IMG/VR virus record: IMGVR_UViG_3300007514_000076
Span: 1-21,691 of that record
Source: a virus
Length of the DNA: 21,691 bases
Strand: one strand, 5' to 3'
In this document: positions 5,995-13,773 of the stretch, one piece after another
How the letters are laid out: each line of letters starts with the position of its first letter
Numbering within the stretch: the stretch's first letter is position 1
Notes under the pieces: model-generated
Database searches by the model: none
What the model was told of the DNA's origin: nothing
What the model saw: the letters and a program-made list of their open reading frames with translations, nothing else
Position numbers and translations under genes: made by a program

Positions 5995-7770
5995 ATGGCA
6001 AATGAACCGATAGTATCACTTTCAGAAAAAGATAAAGGTATAAAAGCATTAGGTGATAAGATAGTTGGCAGTTGGAAAAATTTAGAACTTTCTGTTAAAC
6101 AGAACCTAATGTTACCAGCACCTGCTGCTATTCCTGCTGTACTAAAGCAAGACGCAGAAATGGAGGCTACTAATCCAATATTATCGGCATTGGACGATAT
6201 TAAACAAGCAATATTATCACTAGTAGATAAATTTACAGATATTCTAGGAATAGAACAAAATCAATTAGACATTTTAGAAAAACCACCTGAAGAAGATGTT
6301 GACGCAGCTATGGCTGACGCTCAATCAACGGAACTTTTAAAAGAAAAAGATGATGATACAGGACCTGGAGTAATGAGAAGAACTTGGGACTCACTAAAAG
6401 ATAAGGCTCGTGGAATGAAAGATAATTTAATGGGTCTATTGAAAAAAGGTGCTGTAATGGGTTTGTTAGCAGGAGCATTTATTCTTATTAATAAGTATGC
6501 AGACGAAATATCAGCAGCTCTAACACCTGTGGTTGATGGTTTAAAAAGATTTTGGACTTCTATAAAAGAAGATATTGGTCCTTTATGGGATACTCTTATA
6601 GATACGGTGAAATCTGCTTTTGAATCTTTAAGTAATATTATTGTAGGATTATTTACACTAGATACTGGAAAATTTATGACTGGTCTTAAACAATTATTTG
6701 TAGATTTTATTCCTAATGTAATAAGTTATATCGGTCAAGGTATAACAATGACCGTAAAAGCAATAGGTGAATTGTTTGGGTTTAATATGGATTTTTGTCA
6801 AGATATTTTACAATTCTTTAGAGATTTTCCTGAAAATGTTAAAACAATGATTGAAAACGCTATTAACTTTATTACAGATGAAATACCAGCAAAATTTGAT
6901 GAAATGAAAACAGCAGTCTCCGATTGGATAGGTGAGAAGATAGATTTTATAAAAGATGAATTTATGGGTGCTTTTACATTTATTACAAAAGATGTACCAG
7001 AGAAGCTTGGTAAAATGAAAGATAAAATTATAGATGGTGTGATTAATATGGTTGATAAAATATTCACACCTATTAGGAATTTAATGCGAGATATGGTATA
7101 TGCCACCAAAGTATTTCTTAATAGTGTAATTGATAAAGCCAATAAATTATTACCTAAAAAGTTTGAAATTCCAAAATTTGATCTTTTACCAGAAGTTTCA
7201 AAAGAACAAAAATTAAGAGAACAAGAAGATGAACAGAAGGCACCTCCAGAATCAATTCTACCATTAAGCACAGGTATTGATGAAGACCAAAGAAAACATA
7301 CTGGTGACATTAAAACAGCAAAAGATTTTTTAAAAGAAGCAAAATCGTCTGATTTCTTTAATAAAGAATTATATGGTGATAGTATAATTGATAGAGGAAT
7401 GGTTGATGAAGTCCCAACTAAACATATAAAAGCAGTATTAGATTTAGAAAAAGACGATTTAAGTCCAGAAGATATAAATTTTCTTGAAAATGAATTAGAA
7501 AAAAGACGATTTGATAAATTAAAAAGTATTGGTGTGTTACCTAATGTTATTGTACCTGAGCATATAACAAAAGGTGCAACATTAAATGCTGATTCGGCTG
7601 CATATGCTACTGCTGGCTCTTCCAATCCAAAAATTAATATTATTTCAAAAAATCAAGGTGATACAATTGCCGCTACAAAAAATATAACCATCAATGAAGA
7701 AAAACCTGTAGGCGCCGATACGAGTCATTTGTCTAGTACATTTTTCAGAAAGAGAGCAGGAATTCGATAA
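5995..7770 (+). CDS. 29: tail tape measure / baseplate hub protein, gp29-like
   Basis: At 591 residues it nearly equals T4 gp29 (590), the tail-length determinator. Order of features: an N-terminal charged helical region; a hydrophobic helix at about 150-166 (KKGAVMGLLAGAFILIN) as many tape measures have; a mid-region with amphipathic helices and a loose repeat in which D-(F/I/V)-P-(E/A)-(N/K)-x-x-x-M recurs three times (FPENVKTM, IPAKFDEM, VPEKLGKM, about 275-345); a predicted helix-rich middle; and an acidic, glutamine-rich C-terminal half. Assignment rests on length, helical architecture and position right after the chaperone pair, not on a diagnostic motif, so gp29 is probable, not certain. 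The ATG at 5995 follows the holin-like stop by four bases with a weak AATAGG site. It converges with the minus-strand gp4 gene with no bases between the two stops. Confidence 0.7.
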   Translation: MANEPIVSLSEKDKGIKALGDKIVGSWKNLELSVKQNLMLPAPAAIPAVLKQDAEMEATNPILSALDDIKQAILSLVDKFTDILGIEQNQLDILEKPPEEDVDAAMADAQSTELLKEKDDDTGPGVMRRTWDSLKDKARGMKDNLMGLLKKGAVMGLLAGAFILINKYADEISAALTPVVDGLKRFWTSIKEDIGPLWDTLIDTVKSAFESLSNIIVGLFTLDTGKFMTGLKQLFVDFIPNVISYIGQGITMTVKAIGELFGFNMDFCQDILQFFRDFPENVKTMIENAINFITDEIPAKFDEMKTAVSDWIGEKIDFIKDEFMGAFTFITKDVPEKLGKMKDKIIDGVINMVDKIFTPIRNLMRDMVYATKVFLNSVIDKANKLLPKKFEIPKFDLLPEVSKEQKLREQEDEQKAPPESILPLSTGIDEDQRKHTGDIKTAKDFLKEAKSSDFFNKELYGDSIIDRGMVDEVPTKHIKAVLDLEKDDLSPEDINFLENELEKRRFDKLKSIGVLPNVIVPEHITKGATLNADSAAYATAGSSNPKINIISKNQGDTIAATKNITINEEKPVGADTSHLSSTFFRKRAGIR

Positions 7771-8208
7771 TTATTTAATTCCTAATTCTTTTTCAGTAAA
7801 TATTTTAAAGAACATATTATTATCATCACAAAACTTCTCAGCGGCTTGCCATTTGGCTTTATTCTTGATATAGTCAAAACTCTCTTTCATAAATGCTTTA
7901 CTTTTTCGTTTAGGTTTTTTAGGGGGTCTTGTATATCTATCAGGTTTAATCTCTATCATATACTTCTTGCCTTTTACCGTTTTTATGATAAAGTCAGGAA
8001 AGTATCGGTGTATTCTCTTATCAATCGGATTAAAGTATTTCACAGGCACCTCTTCACTAGACCAGTATAATATCTGCTCATTTAAATCACAATAAACCAT
8101 AAACCTACGCTCCCAATTAGAACGGTAGTATATGTAATTGGTATTACCTATGTATTTCTTCGGGTTGGTAGGAGTGTAAACTCCTTTGTAAGTTTTGCTT
8201 CTTTTCAT
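7771..8208 (-). CDS. 4: head completion nuclease gp4
   Basis: The 145-residue product (T4 gp4, also called 50/65, has 150) begins MKRSKTYKGVYTPTNPKKY and continues 'NYIYYRSNWERRFMVYCDLN', 'YWSSEEVPVKYFNPIDKRIH', 'RYFPDFIIK' and 'MIEIKPD'. D72, E86 and K88 form a PD-(D/E)xK-type nuclease triad in the order seen in this family. In T4 the protein completes the DNA-filled head before tail joining. I start it at the ATG at 8208, with AAGGA upstream (8217-8221 on this strand), not at the ATG at 8229. It is a single gene on the minus strand inside the tail operon, transcribed from its own late promoter at 8236-8243, which abuts the gp48 start codon. A lysine/proline-rich insert (RPPKKPKRKSK) near residue 94-104 could contact DNA. 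Confidence 0.88.
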   Translation of the reverse strand: MKRSKTYKGVYTPTNPKKYIGNTNYIYYRSNWERRFMVYCDLNEQILYWSSEEVPVKYFNPIDKRIHRYFPDFIIKTVKGKKYMIEIKPDRYTRPPKKPKRKSKAFMKESFDYIKNKAKWQAAEKFCDDNNMFFKIFTEKELGIK

Positions 8209-8216
8209 TATAAATA
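8209..8216 (+). promoter_or_regulatory. T4-type late promoter for gp48
   Basis: Exact TATAAATA on the plus strand. It touches the start codon of the minus-strand gp4 gene (8206-8208). Predicted start near 8222 gives a 23-base leader with AAAGGA (8228-8233) before gp48. Confidence 0.72.
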
Positions 8217-8235
8217 TCCTTATATACAAAGGAAC

Positions 8236-8243
8236 TATTTATA
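8236..8243 (-). promoter_or_regulatory. T4-type late promoter for gp4, opposite strand
   Basis: TATTTATA on the plus strand reads TATAAATA on the minus strand. It ends one base before the gp48 ATG (8245). Predicted start near 8230, with a 22-base leader carrying AAGGA before the gp4 start. It is the mirror image of the gp48 promoter at 8209. Confidence 0.72.
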
Positions 8244-8244
8244 A

Positions 8245-9405
8245 ATGGCTTCAATCAAATTAGGACAGATAATCGGCACAATGGCTGGAAACTTTTTAAT
8301 GAATAAGTTTACCAGCACGGCAGCTAAAACATCAGCGGCTGCAGCTCAGCTTTTAGAAAAATCACCATTAGAATCTGGTAATGCTCCAACTATGCATATG
8401 GAGGCAAACAAGTTAAAGTTTACCAGCATACAATTCCCTAGAGACCTTGGTAATAATGAACAAGGCCATTATATGATTTTCTACACGGTTTCTAATAAAC
8501 GTAGTGTTGCTTTAGATAGAAGATTTAATACTGCTGTTGGGATTAAACAAATAGATAGAAAATTTAATTATTCTGGAGACGCTGAAGCACAAATCGAAGA
8601 GGAAGCTGCAGGGCCTTCTGGTTATGATATTCCAACTTTAAGAGACGCAACTTCACAAACAGGTTATACCGTTATTGGACAACCACCAACAAATAGTGTT
8701 GTTGGAAATAAAATACATAACACGGTAACTTCCGCTATTGCTTTGTATATGCCACCAGAAATTAAAACTTCTTATTCTGCTGAACAAAATGTTAGTGAAT
8801 TAGGTTTATCAGGTCTGGTTGCAAAAACTATTGGCGGTGTTGCTTCTGCTGAAGATACACAACAACAAATTAAGGCTGCATTATTGGGAAGTGGTGCTGT
8901 GGCTTTAGAAGCTGCTAGAAGATTATTAGTTGGTGCTGGTGAAGCGTTAGGTGGCGGTGATGTATCAGGTGCTATTAGTAAGGTAACAGGTTCTTCCGTT
9001 AATCCATTCCAAGAAGTGGTATTTGAGAAAATGAATTTAAGAGAATTTAGTTATACATTTACTTTTATGCCAAGAAATAAAGAAGAGGTACAAGACGTAG
9101 ATAAGATTTTAAAAGTATTCAAATATCATATGCACCCCGAAATGGATTCTGCTACAGGCGGTCTGTTTATGAGAGTGCCTTCCGAATTTGAAATACATTA
9201 TGCATATAAAGACCAAGTTAACCAATATTTACATAAATTAGCAAGATGTGTTTTAAGAAGCTGTAGTGTTGCTTATGGAGATGGAGATTATAATACCTTT
9301 AGACAATTTGACGCCAAAGGTGCTGCTTCAAATAAAATTACAATGCGATTGGATTTCCAAGAAACAGAAATGCTTACTAAAAATAAAATTATGGAAGGTT
9401 ATTAA
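8245..9405 (+). CDS. 48: baseplate tail tube cap gp48
   Basis: The 386-residue product (T4 gp48, 364) carries the phrase 'IQFPRDLGNNEQGHYMIFYT' near residue 60, characteristic of gp48 of T4-like phages, and later 'FQEVVFEKMNLREFSYTFTF', 'MPRNKEEVQDVDKILKVFKY', 'HMHPEMD' and 'MRLDFQETEMLTKNKI', a tube-protein-like fold. gp48 caps the hub and forms the base on which gp54 and the tail tube assemble. An alanine/glycine-rich hydrophobic stretch at about 185-255 is longer than I expect and looks flexible. AAAGGA lies 12 bases before the ATG. The stop overlaps the next start (TAATG, 9403-9407), so gp53 is translationally coupled. Confidence 0.85.
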   Translation: MASIKLGQIIGTMAGNFLMNKFTSTAAKTSAAAAQLLEKSPLESGNAPTMHMEANKLKFTSIQFPRDLGNNEQGHYMIFYTVSNKRSVALDRRFNTAVGIKQIDRKFNYSGDAEAQIEEEAAGPSGYDIPTLRDATSQTGYTVIGQPPTNSVVGNKIHNTVTSAIALYMPPEIKTSYSAEQNVSELGLSGLVAKTIGGVASAEDTQQQIKAALLGSGAVALEAARRLLVGAGEALGGGDVSGAISKVTGSSVNPFQEVVFEKMNLREFSYTFTFMPRNKEEVQDVDKILKVFKYHMHPEMDSATGGLFMRVPSEFEIHYAYKDQVNQYLHKLARCVLRSCSVAYGDGDYNTFRQFDAKGAASNKITMRLDFQETEMLTKNKIMEGY

Positions 9406-9950
9406 TGAGTACAAAATATTTCAACCAATTTCCAAAACTCTTATACGATATTGATGGTAAAGGTATAAATTTTAAACTTGTTACCGATATTTGGAGAAGA
9501 ATAAAAATGAGAGAAGAGTTGAAGGACAATATTGCCTTATTTGCCAAGTATAATGTACCAAACGGAGAAACACCTGAAGTAACCTCTTTTAAACATTTTG
9601 GTTCTCCAGATTATTTTTGGATTGTACTGATAACTAACAATATGACGGACAGGTTTCACGATTGGCCTATGAGTAATTTACAATTTGAGGATTATGTTAA
9701 GGAAAAATATACAAATCCTGGTGCTATACATCATTATGAAATTGCACAATCAAGTGGACCTACAACATCAAACGGACTAAATGATTACGAACATTTAATA
9801 GAGGTAACTGCTGATACGGTAGGTGCTGCTTCTGTTTCCAATTACGATTATGAAATGAGATTACAAGATAAGAAAAGAGAAATTAAATTAGTTGACCAAA
9901 GATATTTACCTCTATTCTTGGAAGAATTTGAATCACTAGTGAAAAGATAA
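9405..9950 (+). CDS. 53: baseplate wedge subunit gp53
   Basis: The 181-residue product (T4 gp53, 196) has the typical opening 'YFNQFPKLLYDIDGKGINFK' and 'LVTDIWRRIKMREELKDNI', then a LysM-like region 'YNVPNGETPEVTSFKHFGSP' and 'YFWIVLITNNMTDRFHDWPM', which is the gp53 signature. In T4 it joins the wedges to the hub at the final step of baseplate assembly. The region between about 105 and 150 (TNPGAIHHYEIAQSSGPTTS and on) is less conserved. The ATG overlaps the gp48 stop. The stop is followed after four bases by the hub gene, so gp48, gp53 and the hub are one operon. Confidence 0.88.
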   Translation: MSTKYFNQFPKLLYDIDGKGINFKLVTDIWRRIKMREELKDNIALFAKYNVPNGETPEVTSFKHFGSPDYFWIVLITNNMTDRFHDWPMSNLQFEDYVKEKYTNPGAIHHYEIAQSSGPTTSNGLNDYEHLIEVTADTVGAASVSNYDYEMRLQDKKREIKLVDQRYLPLFLEEFESLVKR

Positions 9951-9954
9951 TGAA

Positions 9955-11481
9955 ATGTCAGATAACGAAACTTTAAAAAAAGCGGGTGAATATAGACTCG
10001 ATATTTGTACTATAATATCATACCGTACCGACCCCGATAATGCTTCAAGACCTTTAAGACTTGATGTTCAAAAATCTTTAATCAGTTTATCCTTAATAGA
10101 AGATATTACTATGCCGTGTGTTCACGGTGAATTAACTCTCCTTGATAATACAGATGTTAGAACTTTATTACCTTTAACAGGAAATGAAAGACTAGAAGTA
10201 AGATTTTGGACACCATCATACGGTGCTTTTGAAAAGATTACTGCTTTAGAAGGTATTACTGAACCATTTTATATTTACAAAATGGATAGAGTGGTGCCAA
10301 GTCCAGGTGGTACATCAAGAGGTTCCGTAATACGGATAATGTTTACAACAAGGGAGGCATATAGAAATAATACTTGCCGAGTATCACAAGCATTTGAAGG
10401 ACCTGTAGAAAATGGATTTTTCAATATAATGTATAGCGACAAATATTTGGATAGTAGAAAGCGTTTCTTTATTGAAGAGACAAAAACAAATACAAAAATG
10501 GTTATGCCTACGGTCAAACCATTTGAGGCAATACAAATGCTGGCAGCTTCTGCTGTATCAAAAAATTATAAAGCAGGTGGTTATTTACATTTTGAAACAT
10601 TACAAGGCATCCATTTCCGTTCTATTGAATCATTGATGGCAATAGGAGGTGCTACAGCAAGACCAGTTAAAAGAAGATTTAGAAGACAACAAGCAAATGT
10701 AAAAGACGCTGGTGGTAATACGGATATTATGAAAGATATGGAAATGGTAAGGACATATTCTTTTGATAATCCAGTTGACATAATGACCAACATAGATGAC
10801 GGAGTATTGGCAAATAGATTAATTGTACATAATGCTTTTGATAAGACATTTACCACTACAGATTTTGATTATCATAAAGAATTTGGTAATTATTTCCATA
10901 CGGAACACGAACACCTTGGTACAAAGACGGCAAAGAAATATACTATTCCATTTACACCTTTTGATGGTACAAAGAAAACATTATCAGAATATCCCGAGGC
11001 ATCCATTTCATTAAAATCCTCAACCTCATCTATACATAATGATTATGAGTCGGTGCCTGCTACACTATCTGACCAATCCAGTATATCACAAAGAGGATTA
11101 ATGTTAACTCACAATTTAATATTAAATGTACCTGGAGATACAAATTTACACGCTGGTGATATGATAAACTTTGAATTACCTTATCAAAAACCAGTAGAAG
11201 AAGGAGAGAAACAGGAATTAAACCCATATTGGGCAGGAAGATACCTAATTATATCTCTAAAACATATTATTGACCAGACAAGTCAAGAGCATATGATGGC
11301 GATAAGATGTGTTAAGGATTCAACATTAAATAGATTACCTGACCAGACCGAGAGTCATTTAATCAACCATAGAACAAAAACAAAACACCAGGTATGGTCA
11401 ATTAATAAGATGGACGAAGAGTGGATAAACCAGAATAAAGCCTCTATAATGTCCTCTGGCCCTCCTGGCAGGAACTATTAG
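9955..11481 (+). CDS. baseplate hub protein, gp27-like
   Basis: A 508-residue protein between gp53 and gp5. The N-terminal 'YRLDICTIISYRT' and 'LSLIEDITMPCVHGELTLLD' followed by 'LLPLTGNERLEVRFWTP' is the layout of gp27/gpD-type hub proteins, where two tube-like domains form a trimeric ring. The C-terminal third ('LTHNLILNVPGDTNLHAGDM', 'FELPYQKPVEEG', 'YWAGRYLIISLKHIIDQTSQ') again fits such a tube-like domain. It is longer than T4 gp27 (391); a basic linker (KRRFRRQQ near 240) lies in the middle. gp27 holds the gp5 spike, and gp5 is the next recognisable gene. Family assignment is by layout and position, and a direct profile match would be needed to fix it. No strong Shine-Dalgarno precedes the ATG, so coupling to gp53 is likely. 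Confidence 0.65.
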   Translation: MSDNETLKKAGEYRLDICTIISYRTDPDNASRPLRLDVQKSLISLSLIEDITMPCVHGELTLLDNTDVRTLLPLTGNERLEVRFWTPSYGAFEKITALEGITEPFYIYKMDRVVPSPGGTSRGSVIRIMFTTREAYRNNTCRVSQAFEGPVENGFFNIMYSDKYLDSRKRFFIEETKTNTKMVMPTVKPFEAIQMLAASAVSKNYKAGGYLHFETLQGIHFRSIESLMAIGGATARPVKRRFRRQQANVKDAGGNTDIMKDMEMVRTYSFDNPVDIMTNIDDGVLANRLIVHNAFDKTFTTTDFDYHKEFGNYFHTEHEHLGTKTAKKYTIPFTPFDGTKKTLSEYPEASISLKSSTSSIHNDYESVPATLSDQSSISQRGLMLTHNLILNVPGDTNLHAGDMINFELPYQKPVEEGEKQELNPYWAGRYLIISLKHIIDQTSQEHMMAIRCVKDSTLNRLPDQTESHLINHRTKTKHQVWSINKMDEEWINQNKASIMSSGPPGRNY

Positions 11482-11490
11482 TTTATAGAT

Positions 11491-11682
11491 ATGCGATTTA
11501 CTATGAGAAAGTCCGAATTTTTCCAGACGCTTTGTAAGGGCATAATACTTGGAAGCTTTGCAACTACAGATTACGCTGGCCACTTTAGAACATATGACAA
11601 TATAAACTTACAAAAGCATAGAACAAATGAGAAACAAAGAGAGAATAATGAGAGAAACGAGAGCAACCGTAGCAACGCATAA
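11491..11682 (+). CDS. doubtful small open frame, 63 residues
   Basis: MRFTMRKSEFFQTLCKGIIL starts a 63-residue frame ten bases after the hub stop, ending in a low-complexity N/E/R run. It has no clear ribosome-binding site. It overlaps the next small frame in another phase. I do not recognise it. It is listed because the 472-base gap between hub and gp5 has no other convincing gene, and it may simply be chance. Confidence 0.22.
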   Translation: MRFTMRKSEFFQTLCKGIILGSFATTDYAGHFRTYDNINLQKHRTNEKQRENNERNESNRSNA

Positions 11683-11875
11683 CGGATACGCCATAACCAC
11701 TATAGGTGACCGAGAGAGTACCGAGTTGGTACGAGGTAATGAGTGGTTATCATCTTTAGAGGCAGACCTCCGAGATAAAGTCGGCGTAGCGCAAATATGG
11801 TCTACGCAACGCTTACGCAGGTCTCCTATACACGCTCTTATTCTGTTTTATAAGTATATGAGAAAAGGAGTGTAG
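11649..11875 (+). CDS. small open frame of unknown function, in phase with gp5
   Basis: MRETRATVATHNGYAITTIG begins a 75-residue frame (82 if the ATG at 11627 is used); GAGAG lies before the ATG at 11649. Its composition is protein-like, ending in 'ALILFYKYMRKGV'. Its TAG stop (11873-11875) is in the same reading phase as gp5, and the phase stays open from 11876 to the gp5 ATG at 11954. The DNA is also full of nested inverted repeats and has many CpG, so it may be a structured RNA or remnant and not a gene. I recognise no family. Confidence 0.35.
11690..11826 (+). repeat. nested inverted repeats
   Basis: Two compound stem systems. ATAACCACT 11693-11701 pairs with 11742-11750 and encloses GTACC/GGTAC (11718-11722/11728-11732, loop GAGTT). 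AGACCT 11764-11769 pairs with AGGTCT 11819-11824 and encloses GCGTAG/CTACGC (11784-11789/11802-11807). All pairings are perfect. They lie inside the small open frame at 11649, so either the frame or the RNA fold may be the real element. Confidence 0.5.
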
Positions 11876-11953
11876 CTTGCGTATGATTCATTTAAATGGT
11901 TTACTAATGCGTATGTTGACTTCTTTAAAAGTCGAGCAATATCGGTAAAAAAT

Positions 11954-13009
11954 ATGGAATATGATAGAAACTTTTTAGGACTAAACGGCTTCGTCTGGTT
12001 CACAGGCGTTGTCGAAGATAGAGAAGACCCCGAGAAACTTGGGCGTATGCGAGTACGTTGCGTAGGGTTTCATACGCAGGACAAAACTATTTTGCCAACG
12101 GAAGATTTGCCGTGGGCTCAGGTTATTTTACCCATTACAAGCGCAGGCATTTCAGGACTTGGCGTGTCGCCGTCTTTTGTAATACTTGGGTCTTGGGTCG
12201 TAGGATATTTTAGAGACGGCGATATGTGTCAAGAGCCTGTGGTGTTTGGTACTTTACCTGGCAAACCGAAAAATCTTGATACAGGAGTTAAAGTTGCAGG
12301 CGAGGTGGACACCAATAGGCTCGCAGTCAATGATGAAGAGAAAGAGCACGCTTCATATACCGAAAGAAAAGAATACGCAGAACAAAACAAGAACATACCT
12401 ACGGCGGACTTTGACGCAACTACGGACGCTAGCGGAGGCTCTATTACCGCCAGCGATTCAGAAACCTGGAATCATCCTGCCATTTTATATTTTGCGAAGT
12501 ACCCATACAATCACGTGATGGAGAGTGAGAGCGGACACATAAAAGAATTTGATGATTCGCCAGGTTGGGAAAGAATCCACGAAAGGCATAAGACAGGAAC
12601 AGGATACGAGATTGATACCTTTGGCAATAAAACAAGTATATACAAAGACGGCAAATATGATTTGATTGAAGGCAAGGCAATGTCCCATTTTAAATCTAGT
12701 AAGGACATTACAATAGATGGACGCCATAAGCTTTTTATTAATAAGAGTGGGTCAACCGATAACCATTATGACATACACATCGGCCCGAATGCCAATGTGA
12801 ATATACAAGTAGATACAGGCAATATTAATTTGGTTACCAAGGAAGGTAAAGTAAATGTTAACGCAGGCGGAGATTACAATGTAAAGGTCGGCGGTAATTA
12901 TACTTTATCAGTTGCAGGTAATAAGGCAGAAACAATTGAAGGCACAAAGACAAGTAATACTAGCGGCGCCGTTATTCATAGAGGTAGCACTATTGATCTT
13001 AACCCATAA
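11954..13009 (+). CDS. 5: baseplate spike protein gp5, without lysozyme domain
   Basis: The 351 residues open with the gp5 OB-fold domain (about 8-115): 'LNGFVWFTGVVEDREDPEKL', 'GRMRVRCVGFHTQ', 'PWAQVILPITSAGISGLG' and 'VVGYFRDGDMCQEPVVFGTL' align with T4 gp5 N-terminal text. The T4 lysozyme domain (T4 residues about 174-342) is absent: T4 gp5 has 575 residues. After a polar linker the C-terminal part (about 215-345) is made of short V/N/G repeats ('NVNIQVDTGNINLVTKEGKV', 'DYNVKVGGNYTLSVAGNKAE'), the triple-stranded beta-helix needle. It should form the membrane-puncturing spike seated on the hub and capped by the PAAR protein at 18237. The start has no Shine-Dalgarno and follows a 21-codon frame (11883-11948) that has AAGGAG, so re-initiation is possible. 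Its DNA is visibly richer in G+C and CpG than neighbours. Confidence 0.9.
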   Translation: MEYDRNFLGLNGFVWFTGVVEDREDPEKLGRMRVRCVGFHTQDKTILPTEDLPWAQVILPITSAGISGLGVSPSFVILGSWVVGYFRDGDMCQEPVVFGTLPGKPKNLDTGVKVAGEVDTNRLAVNDEEKEHASYTERKEYAEQNKNIPTADFDATTDASGGSITASDSETWNHPAILYFAKYPYNHVMESESGHIKEFDDSPGWERIHERHKTGTGYEIDTFGNKTSIYKDGKYDLIEGKAMSHFKSSKDITIDGRHKLFINKSGSTDNHYDIHIGPNANVNIQVDTGNINLVTKEGKVNVNAGGDYNVKVGGNYTLSVAGNKAETIEGTKTSNTSGAVIHRGSTIDLNP

Positions 13010-13248
13010 ACCACCGAAAACCTCCAGAAAAAGACGTCATTAATAAAAGAACGTCAACGTCTAAACTATAAATGCAATAAAGGTGTCTAAAGATATAACG
13101 ATAGCGACTTTATCTCTAAATCAAAGGAATACTATATAAGGGTGTGGAACCCTCCGAGAAACCTTAAAGGACCAGCACCAGAAAAACACTATATAGTTTA
13201 TATGGAAAATTTCCTCGGAAATAAATATATACTGGAAAGTGAGAAATT
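13010..13248 (+). ncRNA. intergenic region with pseudoknot potential, possible structured RNA
   Basis: No protein frame. AGACGT 13032-13037 can pair with ACGTCT 13057-13062. ACTATATA 13131-13138 pairs perfectly with TATATAGT 13190-13197. Inside lies AGGGT/ACCCT (13139-13143/13149-13153). TCCGAGAAA 13153-13161 can pair with 13210-13219 (one bulged C), crossing the previous stem as in an H-type pseudoknot. The block ends just before a late-promoter-like AATAAATA and the next gene. It may be a leader, processing signal or stable RNA; I cannot name a class. Confidence 0.4.
13220..13227 (+). promoter_or_regulatory. probable late promoter, AATAAATA
   Basis: One mismatch at the variable first base (NATAAATA is the form I recall for marine T4-like phages). 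Predicted start near 13233, 16 bases before the ATG at 13249, with GGAAAGTGAG as the ribosome site. Confidence 0.5.
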
Positions 13249-13773
13249 ATGGGAACAACATTAGCGAGAATACCTGAAGCCTTTTATCAACATAAGGGAA
13301 AAGGCAGTACCAAAAGTGAAATCTTTCCTGGTGCAAAACCCCCTATATGTAAGATAACTCACAAAGCAGTTGATGAATTATTGAACCTATGTAAACAAAG
13401 GGATTTCTGGTGTTTAGAGTTAAGGCGTAGGTATGGTTACAAGTATGGAGAGTATGTATGGGAATTTCAAGATTCACCTGATACATCTATACACAGGCAA
13501 TTTGAAGTCCCTTATCTGTTAACCGTCTTTTCGGTGACCAAGGAAATTGAGGATGAAATACGAGGTAAAACTCTTTGTTTCAAATATTTAAGGGATAAAA
13601 CTTTTTTCTGGCCTGTCCTGTTTATAAGGGAAGGCAGTATAGAAAGAGAACGGTTGGCAAGAGAAGCGACTCGGCCAATGAAAAATAAAAGTGAACAGGT
13701 ACGATTCGAAGACCTTTCACAAACAACAAAAGATTTTATAAGGAATAACAATGATAAAAGCAATAAAGAATAG
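13249..13773 (+). CDS. phage protein of unknown function, 174 residues
   Basis: I do not recognise a family. The product begins MGTTLARIPEAFYQHKGKGS, has a compact aromatic-rich middle ('FWCLELRRRYGYKYGEYVWE', 'EVPYLLTVFSV', 'LCFKYLRDKTFFWPVLFIRE') and a charged, asparagine-rich tail. It has three cysteines but no metal-binding spacing, no signal peptide and no membrane helix, so it is probably a soluble cytoplasmic protein. It is the first gene of the accessory block, has its own RNA-like leader and late-type promoter, and overlaps the next small gene (ATG at 13751 within its 3' end), so it is translated together with the membrane micro-protein and the Fe-S carrier. Confidence 0.75.
   Translation: MGTTLARIPEAFYQHKGKGSTKSEIFPGAKPPICKITHKAVDELLNLCKQRDFWCLELRRRYGYKYGEYVWEFQDSPDTSIHRQFEVPYLLTVFSVTKEIEDEIRGKTLCFKYLRDKTFFWPVLFIREGSIERERLAREATRPMKNKSEQVRFEDLSQTTKDFIRNNNDKSNKE

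Noticed and set aside
6798-7625. 275-residue minus-strand open frame opposite the tape measure gene
   Set aside because: Serine/phenylalanine-rich shadow of an AT-rich helical gene; no ribosome site, no family features, and the plus frame is coherent.
8209-8229. Longer gp4 start at 8229
   Set aside because: The ATG at 8208 has AAGGA at a good distance, and the minus-strand transcript from 8230 would leave the ATG at 8229 without a leader or ribosome site.
8240-8247. TATAAATG overlapping the gp48 start codon as a plus-strand promoter
   Set aside because: Transcription would start inside the gene; the motif is the other face of the minus-strand promoter plus the ATG.
12444-12727. Three overlapping minus-strand frames opposite gp5
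   Set aside because: They share the same bases in different phases, have no ribosome sites, and the plus strand codes for the gp5 linker and needle.
13067-13074. TATAAATG as a late promoter
   Set aside because: The last base deviates, and no gene start follows within 170 bases; left as chance, though it could transcribe the pseudoknot region.
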